Shown in pieces: positions 27,916 to 36,396 of a DNA stretch of 64,000 bases (position 1 is its first letter; each line of letters starts with the position of its first letter). The stretch is taken from positions 310,001-374,000 of the forward strand of contig CAMLMH010000002.1 in the NCBI GenBank assembly GCA_946481315.1, read 5' to 3'. Source of the DNA: an uncultured Bacteriovorax sp. GTDB lineage: Bacteria; Bdellovibrionota; Bacteriovoracia; Bacteriovoracales; Bacteriovoracaceae. Position numbers and translations under genes: made by a program. Under the pieces are notes generated by a model. The model saw only the letters and a program-made list of their open reading frames with translations, ran no database searches and was not told the DNA's origin.

Positions 27916-28002
27916 ATGCTACCTGAAGAAATGCAGGCCACTCTGGGAATGATCGTTTTCTTTATCGCAGCGATCTTAATGATGTTCGTTAAATCTTTTT
28001 AA
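27916..28002 (+). CDS. Small single-span membrane peptide (28 residues)
   Basis: Encodes a polar/acidic N-terminus (MLPEEMQAT) followed by one strongly hydrophobic helix (LGMIVFFIAAILMMFV) and KSF. Supported by AAGGA about 10 bases upstream and a near-consensus promoter at 27868-27896. It lies alone between the M61 peptidase and the glutamine synthetase gene, with 85 bases to glnN. The composition is that of a bacterial small membrane protein; no family is recognised and function is unknown. Confidence 0.6.
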   Translation: MLPEEMQATLGMIVFFIAAILMMFVKSF

Positions 28003-28087
28003 TTAATTTCCCTTTAATTCGGACCCGAAATTTTCTACAATCTCCCTGTGTATAACTTACGTTTTGCATTAAATAGGGGAGAAAACG

Positions 28088-30286
28088 ATGAGTACTGAAT
28101 TACGAGACACTGTTTCGACTTTACGAAACCGCGCTACTTCAAGACAGCCACGCACATTCAACATTCCACTCGATAATCTTGGTCAGGTTAAAAAAGTCAG
28201 TGATTATTACGGTGAACTCACGTTTGATTTCAAAACGTCTTCAGATATTTCTGATGCTGTTAAAAAAGAGATTACACTCGCCATTGAAGAAGGTCGGGGA
28301 ATTAAAAAAGATCACGCAGAGGCCGTGGCCCGTGCGGTTACAGACTGGGCCGTTAAAAACGGTGCGACTCATTTCTGCCACTGGTTTCAGCCACTCACCG
28401 GATCGACAGCGGAAAAGCACGATGCTTTTTTTCAATTTGGCAAAGACGGAAAACCTATTGAGCGTCTTTCAGCTTCCCAATTAATGCAAGGTGAACCTGA
28501 TGCATCTTCTTTTCCAAACGGAGGCTCCCGTTCAACTTTCGAGGCCCGAGGATATACAACCTGGGACCTGACATCTCCTATGTTTCTGGTTGAATCAACT
28601 AACGGCAAGACACTTTGTATTCCGACAGCATTTGTTTCTTATATGGGTGATGCTCTCGATGTAAAAACTCCGCTTTTAAAATCCATTTCTAAACTCTCAG
28701 AAGCGACAACTAAATTTTTAAACCTGGCAGGACACAAAGATGTAAAATCTGTTCACGTTACTTGCGGGGCCGAACAGGAATACTTCCTGGTGGACAAAGC
28801 TTTTTATCACGCTCGTCCGGATCTGGTTATGACCGGAAGAACTCTCTTTGGAGCTCTTTCAACCCGTAACCAGCAATTAGAAGATCACTACTTCGGCATG
28901 ATTCCTGATCGCGTTCTCGCTTTTATGCAGGAACTTGATTATGAACTTCACCGCCTGGGAATTCCGGCAAAAACCCGTCACAACGAAGTGGCCCCGGCGC
29001 AATTTGAACTGGCGCCTATTTTCTCAGAAGCCAACATCGCAGCTGACAACAATCAGATTGTGATGTCGACAATGAGACGAGTGGCCGAGAAACATGAAAT
29101 GATGGTTCTGCTGCACGAGAAACCATTTGCCGGCATAAACGGATCAGGAAAACACGTTAACTGGTCAATGAGTTCTGATACTGGTTTGAATCTGCTGGAG
29201 CCTGGAAGTGAGCCGCACTCTAATCTTCGATTTCTTGCGACTATAGCAATCACTGTTGAAGCTCTCCATCGTCATTCTAAACCACTTCGTATGGCGATTT
29301 CCGGTGCAGGAAACGATCACCGCCTGGGGGCCAACGAAGCTCCACCATCGATTATCTCAGCTTATCTGGGTGATACATTAGATAAAATTTTCCGTGCCAT
29401 CATGGAAGATAAATCATTCACTCCGACAGATAATAACGTGATGAACCTGGGAACAAACCAGCTGGCTCATCTGTTAAAAGATAATACGGATCGCAACCGT
29501 ACTTCTCCTTTTGCTTTCACCGGAAATAAATTTGAATTCCGTGCAGTTGGTTCAAGCCACGCTATCGGTTTTCCAATGACAATCCTGAATGCAGCTGTAA
29601 CCGATGTAATGAATGAAGCGAATTCTTTTTTAGAAGCTGAAATCGGACGTGGTCAGACCGTTGATCAGGCCTTGATGTCACTGACAAAAAAATTGATGGG
29701 GCAGTCATTTAAGGCCGTGTTCAATGGCGATGGCTATTCCAAGGAATGGGTCGAAGAAGCAGCTAAAAGAGGTTTGCCTAACCTGCGTACGACTCCGGAA
29801 GCACTAAAGACAATGACTGATAAAGAATCTTACAGTTTTCTGGTCAAGCTGGGGATTTTTAAAGAAGAAGAGGTCACAACCCGTTACAACATTCTGCTTG
29901 AGCGATATATAAAAATTCGCGAAATCGAAATGGAAACAATGATAGATATGATTCATCAGTTCGTCATTCCTTCCGGGCTTGAATATAAGACAATGCTTGC
30001 TCGTCTGATCAGCACTCAGAAAGAAACAGGTATAGCTTCAACTTTCGAAATCGATGCATACAAACGTGTTTCGGGAAAAATCGACGAAATCCATGCTCTT
30101 TCTACTAATCTTTCCCGGGAATTGGTAGAGCACGATCCTGATCATCAAAAACACGCTGAAAAAATAGCTACAGAACTGATGACAACAGTCACTGCCATGG
30201 CCCAGGTTTGTAATGATCTCGAAGATCTCATTCCTAACCATTTTTACGCTCTTCCAAAGTATTATGATATGTTGTTTTTACGGTAA
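28088..30286 (+). CDS. glnN: Glutamine synthetase type III
   Basis: 732 residues, the size of GSIII (dodecameric, much longer than GSI/II). ATP-dependent amidation of glutamate with ammonia. Type III features: the N-terminal segment with RGYTTWDLTSPMF and IPTAFVSYMGDALD, the metal/ammonia region CGAEQEYFLVD, HNEVAPAQFELAPIF, and KPFAGINGSGKHVNWS, and a late GNDHRLGANEAPPSI. A strong intrinsic terminator (30313-30340) ends the transcript. The ribosome binding site is AGGGGAG. No glnB or amtB is in view. Confidence 0.96.
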   Translation: MSTELRDTVSTLRNRATSRQPRTFNIPLDNLGQVKKVSDYYGELTFDFKTSSDISDAVKKEITLAIEEGRGIKKDHAEAVARAVTDWAVKNGATHFCHWFQPLTGSTAEKHDAFFQFGKDGKPIERLSASQLMQGEPDASSFPNGGSRSTFEARGYTTWDLTSPMFLVESTNGKTLCIPTAFVSYMGDALDVKTPLLKSISKLSEATTKFLNLAGHKDVKSVHVTCGAEQEYFLVDKAFYHARPDLVMTGRTLFGALSTRNQQLEDHYFGMIPDRVLAFMQELDYELHRLGIPAKTRHNEVAPAQFELAPIFSEANIAADNNQIVMSTMRRVAEKHEMMVLLHEKPFAGINGSGKHVNWSMSSDTGLNLLEPGSEPHSNLRFLATIAITVEALHRHSKPLRMAISGAGNDHRLGANEAPPSIISAYLGDTLDKIFRAIMEDKSFTPTDNNVMNLGTNQLAHLLKDNTDRNRTSPFAFTGNKFEFRAVGSSHAIGFPMTILNAAVTDVMNEANSFLEAEIGRGQTVDQALMSLTKKLMGQSFKAVFNGDGYSKEWVEEAAKRGLPNLRTTPEALKTMTDKESYSFLVKLGIFKEEEVTTRYNILLERYIKIREIEMETMIDMIHQFVIPSGLEYKTMLARLISTQKETGIASTFEIDAYKRVSGKIDEIHALSTNLSRELVEHDPDHQKHAEKIATELMTTVTAMAQVCNDLEDLIPNHFYALPKYYDMLFLR

Positions 30287-30312
30287 AAAAGATTTACTGG
30301 ATTTTCAAAGAG

Positions 30313-30340
30313 GGGCCCGCAGTTGCGGGCCCTTTTTTTT
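30313..30340 (+). terminator. Intrinsic terminator of glnN
   Basis: Perfect 8-bp stem GGGCCCGC/GCGGGCCC with loop AGTT, followed by eight T residues. It ends just at the 3' end of the convergent methyltransferase gene. Confidence 0.92.
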
Positions 30341-31586
30341 AGGTTTTTCGTAAAGCGAGAATTCCGAGATTACGAGGAGAAAGTGATTCGGTAAAATACT
30401 GTTCAAATTTAACTTCAAAGCCTTGTTCTGCAAGAAAAAGGCATCGATCCAGCTGCAGATACACTTCCAGCGCACGACCTAATTGCCAGCGGATAATATT
30501 GCACAAAAACATTTCCCGCAGCTTGTGCTGAATTTCCGTAGAATGATAGAACTCTTCAAAGTCAGCATCTGAAAAACCGTGTCCCGGTTTGATTTCACTT
30601 AGCTTCAGGCGCAAATAGTGGGCAAAGGGCATCCAGTAAACAGAAACCGGGCATTCCCCCACGTCTGTGAAGTGTGAGTTATTGTATTTTTCCATCAAAA
30701 AAAGATGCAGACCATATCGGTAATATTTCACCCGTTCTTTTGTTTTATAAGTTTCAGATCCCATTTCAGCATGAGAACGGGTCGCCAGAGAAAGTGCATA
30801 AAGATTCAGACGGAAAAAATTCTCCTGCTGATAAAATTGAGAAACGGGAAAATCCTTTTCTGGATTCATTTTATAATAACAGCAGCCGAAATTCAGCAAT
30901 CCTCTTCCCTGATGCGCAACGGTTTCCCGCATCAGTGTTAAGGCCAATGGGCCGCAGGTGTGCAAACCTAAACTGAAGGAACGGGGATTAAAAATTTTTT
31001 TTATTTTTTCCGGAGAGGCCACTGTACCGAAAGTATGGTTAATAAATTCGACATGGGAAGCACCGGGTATTTTACGAAATTTTTGAAGGCGCTCCTGACC
31101 AATTTTCTGAAATTCTGCATTTTGATCCAGTGAAACAGAGGGAATACCATGATAGTGAGACAGAACCCTGGATAAATGACCGACTCCACCGCCAATGTCC
31201 ACGACATAATCAAAATCTCTTGAATCGTGAAGGTCTTTTAAAACAGGAACAATTTTCTGGATCTCATGGCGCTTCTTTTTTTTCACCCCATGAAAGGCCC
31301 AGTCCTCCAGCGGGTATTCTGCTTTTTCCGCTGTAAAAGGAACTTCGGTCAGTGTATCGAGCTCCTGCATAAAAACATGAAAAGAAGTTCCCACAATTTT
31401 TTCCGGTACTTTTTTGCAATCAATCATAAAGAGTTCTTCCTGCGACAATGTGTCGAGAAGATCAATCCATTCCCGGGGATAATCGGTAATAGTATGCGGA
31501 TATTTATTCATGATCTCTTGCTGGAAAAGAGCTTGGTGTTTCTCCAGGAATGAGCGGAGCTTTTGGGCCTGACTTTTAAAGTTCAT
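30339..31586 (-). CDS. METTL25/RRNAD1-like SAM-dependent methyltransferase
   Basis: 415 residues. The Rossmann SAM motif VVDIGGGVGHLSRVL lies at residues 128-142, the GLHTCGPLA motif at ~207-215 and NFGCCYYKM at 232-240; the C-terminus has LQLDRCLFLAEQGFEV then LSPRNLGILALRKT. This set (HTCG, GCCY, final SPRN) is characteristic of the eukaryotic METTL25/RRNAD1 group (Methyltransf_32-type) and not of common bacterial methyltransferases. Substrate unknown. Only 17 bases separate its start codon from that of divergent murD. Downstream it meets the glnN terminator. Confidence 0.8.
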   Translation of the reverse strand: MNFKSQAQKLRSFLEKHQALFQQEIMNKYPHTITDYPREWIDLLDTLSQEELFMIDCKKVPEKIVGTSFHVFMQELDTLTEVPFTAEKAEYPLEDWAFHGVKKKKRHEIQKIVPVLKDLHDSRDFDYVVDIGGGVGHLSRVLSHYHGIPSVSLDQNAEFQKIGQERLQKFRKIPGASHVEFINHTFGTVASPEKIKKIFNPRSFSLGLHTCGPLALTLMRETVAHQGRGLLNFGCCYYKMNPEKDFPVSQFYQQENFFRLNLYALSLATRSHAEMGSETYKTKERVKYYRYGLHLFLMEKYNNSHFTDVGECPVSVYWMPFAHYLRLKLSEIKPGHGFSDADFEEFYHSTEIQHKLREMFLCNIIRWQLGRALEVYLQLDRCLFLAEQGFEVKFEQYFTESLSPRNLGILALRKT

Positions 31587-31603
31587 AAGGTATTCTTAAT
31601 ACC

Positions 31604-32956
31604 ATGTTTAACCTTAAAAATAAAAGAATTGCAGTTTTTGGTATGGGAGTTTCCGGACTCTCGGCGCTTCGTTTTGCCAGTCACTTAGAAGCAGAATGCA
31701 TCGCCATTAATAGTGGAGAAGTTTCATCCTGGGCAAAAAGTCCAGGCGTTCTGGACTTCGTTAAAAAGGAAAATTGTTTTGCTGAAAACGATTCCGCCGC
31801 TGCTGTTGCTCTGGAAAAAACAGAGCTCGTCATTCTTTCTCCCGGCATTCCCCGCGATCACGAGCTGATGAAGCCACTGCTTGAGCGCAACGTTCCAGTG
31901 TGGGGGGAAATTGAGCTGGCCTATCGTTATCTGGATTCTGCTGAGTCTCTTTCTCCAATGATTGGCATAACCGGTACCAATGGTAAAACGACGACAACTA
32001 CTTTTTTAGGCGAAATGATTGAAGGGGACGGCAAGAGTGTTTTTGTCGGTGGAAATATCGGCGTTCCTTTTTGTGACTATGCTTTTGAAGTTATGCAAAC
32101 AAAAAAAACGCGCGACTTTATTTTGCTGGAACTCTCCAGTTTCCAACTGGAGAGCATTTTTGATTTTAAGCTTGATGTGGCGATGATATTAAATCTTTAT
32201 CAAAATCATGGTGAACGTTATACCAGCATCGAAGATTATGGACGCTCAAAATTTAATATCACCAATCGCTTCAACGATAATGACGTTCTCATCTATCCCG
32301 AAGATTTTCCTTTAATAAAAAACTGGGCAGTCACTCAAAAAGGAAAAAAGATAGTTCTGAATACCGAAAATCCTGTCATCACATACGATATTAAAAATTT
32401 TAAACTTCCTGGTGTTCACAATAGAGTGAATCTCACTTTCGTTATCGCAGCCGCAGAAACGATTGGTTTGAGCAGGGCAGGCATTCAAAAAGCTATTGAT
32501 ACCTTTGCCGGTGTTCACCACCGCATTGAATACGTCGATAAAGTTGCGGGTCTTTTGAAATTTAAAGTTTTCAATGATGCCAAAAGCACCAACTGGGACG
32601 CAACTTTAACGGCCGTGACGGCCATGAAGGATTTTTCTTTGCCGATTCACCTGATCATCGGCGGGAAAAAGCGCGGACACGGAGATTCAATTTTGCCTTA
32701 CCTGGATTTTTTGAAATCGAATGTCCATCGATTTTATCTTATTGGTGAAATGGGTCCGGAAATTGAAACAGAAATAAAAGGAAAGGTTGATTATACTCAT
32801 GCCAGAACGCTGGAAGAGGTCATCTCTGGATTGCGTGCCACTCATGGCGATAAGCCTGGTGTTCTTTTATTTTCTCCTGCGTTTCCTTCTTTTGATCAGT
32901 TTAAAAATTATGCTCACAGAGGGGAGCACTTCATCCATTTACTGCAAAAAGCCTAG
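31604..32956 (+). CDS. murD: UDP-N-acetylmuramoyl-L-alanine:D-glutamate ligase
   Basis: 450 residues; adds D-Glu to UDP-MurNAc-L-Ala in peptidoglycan synthesis. N-terminal Rossmann-like domain (RIAVFGMGVSGLSAL), ATP loop GITGTNGKTTTT (~124-135), the Mur ligase motif and the MurD signatures NDAKSTNWDATLTAV (~325) and GGKKRGH. Stands alone here rather than in a dcw cluster. It starts 17 bases from a divergent gene, so its promoter must overlap that gene or be very compact. The stop overlaps a small minus-strand gene by four bases. Confidence 0.93.
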   Translation: MFNLKNKRIAVFGMGVSGLSALRFASHLEAECIAINSGEVSSWAKSPGVLDFVKKENCFAENDSAAAVALEKTELVILSPGIPRDHELMKPLLERNVPVWGEIELAYRYLDSAESLSPMIGITGTNGKTTTTTFLGEMIEGDGKSVFVGGNIGVPFCDYAFEVMQTKKTRDFILLELSSFQLESIFDFKLDVAMILNLYQNHGERYTSIEDYGRSKFNITNRFNDNDVLIYPEDFPLIKNWAVTQKGKKIVLNTENPVITYDIKNFKLPGVHNRVNLTFVIAAAETIGLSRAGIQKAIDTFAGVHHRIEYVDKVAGLLKFKVFNDAKSTNWDATLTAVTAMKDFSLPIHLIIGGKKRGHGDSILPYLDFLKSNVHRFYLIGEMGPEIETEIKGKVDYTHARTLEEVISGLRATHGDKPGVLLFSPAFPSFDQFKNYAHRGEHFIHLLQKA

Positions 32957-33111
32957 CGGATAGCTGCCAGTGTGACATCTTTCTTAGGTGCCCTGGTTGC
33001 TACCTGCGAACTTTCTGAATTGTTGGAAGCAAACCGAAAGTTATCAATCACGACCATTTTAAAGAGGAAAAACCCCAGAATAAACAAAAGGGGGTTTAGT
33101 TTTAATTTCAT
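32953..33111 (-). CDS. Small membrane or secreted peptide (52 residues)
   Basis: Reads MKLKLNPLLFILGFFLFKMV then a hydrophilic tail ending KKDVTLAAIR. The N-terminus has a basic start and a hydrophobic helix (residues ~7-21), i.e. a signal anchor or signal peptide. GGTGGAG lies about 5 bases before the ATG, a good ribosome binding site. The stop codon overlaps that of murD by three bases. An opposite-strand frame at 32972-33163 lacks any comparable support. No family recognised. Confidence 0.55.
   Translation of the reverse strand: MKLKLNPLLFILGFFLFKMVVIDNFRFASNNSESSQVATRAPKKDVTLAAIR
33070..33104 (+). terminator. Possible murD terminator inside the small minus-strand gene
   Basis: AAACCCC (33070-33076) pairs with GGGGTTT (33091-33097), loop 14 bases, followed by AGTTTTAA. 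The T-run is broken, so strength is uncertain. Confidence 0.35.
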
Positions 33112-33135
33112 AAGCTCCACCGTTTGGGATATAAT
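33107..33135 (+). promoter_or_regulatory. Sigma-70-type promoter of the Xaa-Pro aminopeptidase gene
   Basis: A perfect -10 TATAAT (33130-33135) with TTCATA 17 bases upstream. The predicted leader is ~50 bases. The -35 element overlaps the start codon of the small minus-strand gene. Confidence 0.55.
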
Positions 33136-33190
33136 GCTTATGTCTTATTCGGCAGTTCAATAAATAAACTTAAGTAAAAAGGTACAGTAT

Positions 33191-34966
33191 ATGGCGAAGT
33201 CCGGTTTTCTCTCGCAATCAGAAGTTAAAAACAATATTAATGCTTTGAAATCATTCATGAAAAAAGAAGGCCTCGATAGCTTTTATCTTTCGAGTTCAGA
33301 CATTTTTCTAAATGAATATGTGCCTCTTCAGGATTGTCACCGCTATTATGTTACCGGCTTTACCGGTTCGACGGCGGAGGCCATAGTTCCACTGGAAGGA
33401 AAGGTTATTTTATTTGTCGATGGTCGCTACTATGAACAAGCAGATCTGGAAGTTGATGCAAGTCTTGTTCATGTTTTTAAAGTTCCTTATGGGTTAACAC
33501 TTAAGGCAGCGATGAAAGAAGTCATCGAAGCAAAAAAATTTAAAGCATTAGGTGTGGAAGGAGACAGGCTTGATTTGTCGCTCTTTAATGATTTTTCCAG
33601 CTGGACTAAAACAAAAGCTTTTAACAATGCAGAACTCTCTGGCGTTATTGAATTCAGCGCCATTTTGTTCGACAAAAAAATTCATGAACTCGGTGTTGAT
33701 CTCGTGGGGGAAACAACAGCAGAAAAACTCAAGCGCATTGTAAAACCTGGGGAAGCATTTTTTCTTTCCAGTCTGGATTCCATCGCCTGGCTGACCAATA
33801 TGCGTCGCTATGAATTTCCCAATCAAAGTATTTTTCGTTCAAAGGCCATCGCCACTCATGAATGTGTTTATCTTTTAATGGAACATCTGGAAGGGGAAAT
33901 AAAGAATCCCGCTATCGAACTGAATCTGGGGAAATTTGCTGAAATCGAAAATTTCTTCCAGACAATTGATGATTATGAGACGACTTATAAAAAACTGGCA
34001 GGTATTGAAACCAATAAAATTGAGAAATTGTATTACTCGGCCAATTCAACCAACACCGCTGATTTTCAAAAACTAGCTGCTCACTTTGGCGCCGATAGAC
34101 TGATTAACAAAGCTGAAGGAATTGTTCCATTTCACGCTCTCAAGAATGCCACTGAACTTAAATCAATGCTTGCTTCTTTTGATAAGGCCGATACAGCTAT
34201 TTTCCAGACGATCTCCTGGGTGAAAGAGCAGGTGGCCAAAGGAAGTGAATTTTCTGAGCTGGATTTTTATCACAAGGCCAATGAATTTTATAAACAGAAC
34301 GGGGCCTTTGATCAGAGTTTTAATACCATTTCTGCTTTCGGTGCGAACTCATCTATTATTCACTTTGGCAGCCCGAGTGCTGATGTGAAGTTTACTAAAG
34401 ATGAACTGGTGCTGCTGGATTCAGGCGGTTATTTTGAATCTGGTTATGCAACGGACACGACAAGAGCATTTCTCTCTGGCGGTAAAGCTAGTGCCAGACA
34501 AAAAGAAATCTATACACTGGTCCTAAAATCCATTCTTGCTACTCAAAATGCAGTTTTTCCCGATAATACCTGGGGATCAGTGATTGATGGAGTGGCCCGT
34601 CAGCCAATTTTTAAGGCCGGACTTAATTACAATCACGGAACTGGTCATGGTGTTGGAATTAATGTTCATGAAGGTGGATTTCGTTTATCTACGACTTCAA
34701 ACATTCCCTTAAAAGAAAATCACGTCGGGTCTATCGAACCAGGAATTTATATTCCGGGATTTGGTGGTGTCCGTTTAGAAAACGTGGCCGTTATTGAACG
34801 ACATCCAGAGCATAGTGGAATGCTTAAATTCCGTTCCTTCACTTATGTTGGTTTCGATCATGAACTTATCAACTTCGATATGCTCTCAGAAGAAGAAAAA
34901 TCCTGGCTTGATGAATATGAAAAAGAGTGTGCCAAAAGAGGTCGAAGCTTTAAGTATAAAACTTAG
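33191..34966 (+). CDS. Xaa-Pro aminopeptidase (M24B, three-domain type)
   Basis: 591 residues: two creatinase-like N-terminal domains (~1-300) and a pita-bread catalytic domain. Metal-ligand segments are DSGGYFESGYATDTTRAF (~416-433), HGTGHGVGINVHEGG (~483-497), SIEPGIYIPG and VRLENV. The length and order match the cytosolic XPNPEP1-like class rather than the 440-residue E. coli PepP. Cleaves the N-terminal residue before proline. Its 3' end overlaps the convergent metalloprotease gene by 17 bases, and its terminator lies within that gene. Confidence 0.93.
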   Translation: MAKSGFLSQSEVKNNINALKSFMKKEGLDSFYLSSSDIFLNEYVPLQDCHRYYVTGFTGSTAEAIVPLEGKVILFVDGRYYEQADLEVDASLVHVFKVPYGLTLKAAMKEVIEAKKFKALGVEGDRLDLSLFNDFSSWTKTKAFNNAELSGVIEFSAILFDKKIHELGVDLVGETTAEKLKRIVKPGEAFFLSSLDSIAWLTNMRRYEFPNQSIFRSKAIATHECVYLLMEHLEGEIKNPAIELNLGKFAEIENFFQTIDDYETTYKKLAGIETNKIEKLYYSANSTNTADFQKLAAHFGADRLINKAEGIVPFHALKNATELKSMLASFDKADTAIFQTISWVKEQVAKGSEFSELDFYHKANEFYKQNGAFDQSFNTISAFGANSSIIHFGSPSADVKFTKDELVLLDSGGYFESGYATDTTRAFLSGGKASARQKEIYTLVLKSILATQNAVFPDNTWGSVIDGVARQPIFKAGLNYNHGTGHGVGINVHEGGFRLSTTSNIPLKENHVGSIEPGIYIPGFGGVRLENVAVIERHPEHSGMLKFRSFTYVGFDHELINFDMLSEEEKSWLDEYEKECAKRGRSFKYKT

Positions 34967-35732
34967 GTCGCACGGCCCGTTTGCGAATAAACTCGAAGGC
35001 AAGGACCAGCATGAATCCGATAAAAAGACCCGACAGCATGTCGGGTTTTTTATTGCTGATATCAGCAATCGTTCCGCAGCCAGAAGGTTGTTTTTTTGGA
35101 TAAAGATAACTGATTCCATCGATATCATCGCGCCCGAGACTTTTTCTTGATTCAACTGTGGCATAATACATAAGCGAATCTACCACCGGCGAATGACCCA
35201 GACCGAAAGCGTGACCTATTTCATGGGCAATGATAGCGACTTTTTCAGCGCGTGATTTATTGACGAATTGGTTTGTCGCGCGATCATTGATCATGATCAA
35301 CGCCCCTTGAATCGTCGTTCCGGAAATATTATTGGGAATGGTGACCCCTAAAATGGAAGCATTGGGAAAATTAGTAAGACTGTTATTACAAGTTATCAGT
35401 ACACCACTATCCACGGCCAGGGCGGGATTGGGTTCGCAATTAGTTGCAGGAGAACAGATATTATCCGTCTGATAGGCAGCCGAAACAGTTCTTAAAGAAC
35501 CTTTTCGCAATTTAAGCCGGGATGTCGGGGCCTTGTTCCAGAACTGATCGACAGCATCGCCGACAATGGACAACAATTCACTCTCATCAATTCCGATATT
35601 GTTACAAAAACCATCGGCGACATTTACAGTGACTTCATCCTGAGAAAATGTCAGTTTTACAGAATTGTTAAAGGTAAACGCATCTGCGTTCACTGTTAGG
35701 AAAAATCCGATAAAAAAAATCGCGGCCTTCAT
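34950..35732 (-). CDS. Matrixin-like (M10) zinc metalloprotease with C-terminal membrane anchor
   Basis: 260 residues. Signal peptide (residues 1-18), catalytic motif HEIGHAFGLGH followed by the Met-turn SLMYY, and SLGRDDIDGISYLYP, as in matrix-metalloprotease-like enzymes. No propeptide cysteine switch is evident. The C-terminus has a tripartite look: GCG, a spacer, a hydrophobic helix (LSGLFIGFMLVLAFEF) and a basic end (IRKRAVRPK), resembling a sorting/anchoring signal. Probably an envelope or surface protease. It overlaps the beta-barrel gene upstream by 4 bases. Confidence 0.82.
   Translation of the reverse strand: MKAAIFFIGFFLTVNADAFTFNNSVKLTFSQDEVTVNVADGFCNNIGIDESELLSIVGDAVDQFWNKAPTSRLKLRKGSLRTVSAAYQTDNICSPATNCEPNPALAVDSGVLITCNNSLTNFPNASILGVTIPNNISGTTIQGALIMINDRATNQFVNKSRAEKVAIIAHEIGHAFGLGHSPVVDSLMYYATVESRKSLGRDDIDGISYLYPKKQPSGCGTIADISNKKPDMLSGLFIGFMLVLAFEFIRKRAVRPKFYT
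35028..35051 (+). terminator. Intrinsic terminator of the aminopeptidase gene, within the convergent gene
   Basis: ACCCGAC/GTCGGGT stem of 7 bp (loop 5 bases) followed by a run of six T residues. It is about 60 bases after the plus-strand stop codon and inside the coding sequence of the minus-strand metalloprotease. Confidence 0.8.
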
Positions 35733-36319
35733 AGCACAGCTCCGAAATGATAGGTTCCCTGTATACCGACTGAAAAGGCTCGGTCCTCGCTTTCTGTGAG
35801 ATTGAAAAGGTAAGTCCGCAGCTCACCTGACCAGCTTGTGGTAAATTCTTTTTCCAGTCCCAGATTTAAAATAATGTTGCGGCCATAAACGGCTTCATCA
35901 GGCAGGGGGAAGCTGTCAACTGTCGTGCCGTTATTGAGCTCTGATTCGCCGCCTGGGCCCCAGATTCGGGTTATAAATAAACCCAGACCACTAACCAGAT
36001 TAACGTAAGCTGTTTTGTACTTCGTGTTTAATAGAGCAATCATAGTCATGCGCTTAATATTTTCATCCGTCCCGCTTTGGGGAAAAGACAGACCAAGCTG
36101 AGGAGAGAGAAAAAATCTCTCGCTTATTGAATAATCCAGACTGGAGGCCAGATAAGGATGAAAAGAGCAGACATTTGTGCTCCCTTTGTCATCAGTTTGA
36201 ATTTCACCTACGAATTCGCACAGATTCCCCAGGGAAAGAGTGAGATCTGTGACGGCAATAGCCGAACCCGAGTAAGTCCAAAAACAGAGAGCGAATGTCA
36301 GGTATAGTATTTTATGCAT
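35729..36319 (-). CDS. Predicted outer membrane beta-barrel protein
   Basis: 196 residues with a signal peptide (residues 1-22, ending GSAIA) and alternating beta-strands such as FFLSPQLGLSFP, AYVNLVSGLGLFI and AFSVGIQGTYHF, i.e. eight-strand-barrel character. The two Cys residues near the N-terminus could form a disulfide. Upstream partner, overlapping by 4 bases, of the M10 metalloprotease gene, so the two are cotranscribed. No family recognised. Confidence 0.65.
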   Translation of the reverse strand: MHKILYLTFALCFWTYSGSAIAVTDLTLSLGNLCEFVGEIQTDDKGSTNVCSFHPYLASSLDYSISERFFLSPQLGLSFPQSGTDENIKRMTMIALLNTKYKTAYVNLVSGLGLFITRIWGPGGESELNNGTTVDSFPLPDEAVYGRNIILNLGLEKEFTTSWSGELRTYLFNLTESEDRAFSVGIQGTYHFGAVL

Positions 36320-36396
36320 TATGATTTAGTATTCTTTCAAATCTTAAGCTAGAATGTCCATGTTTAATTGCCACTCTTACCATCAAGGATAAATTT

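Noticed and set aside
32972..33163. 63-residue plus-strand frame after murD
   Set aside because: No ribosome binding site or family; the minus strand carries a better small gene with a signal-like N-terminus.
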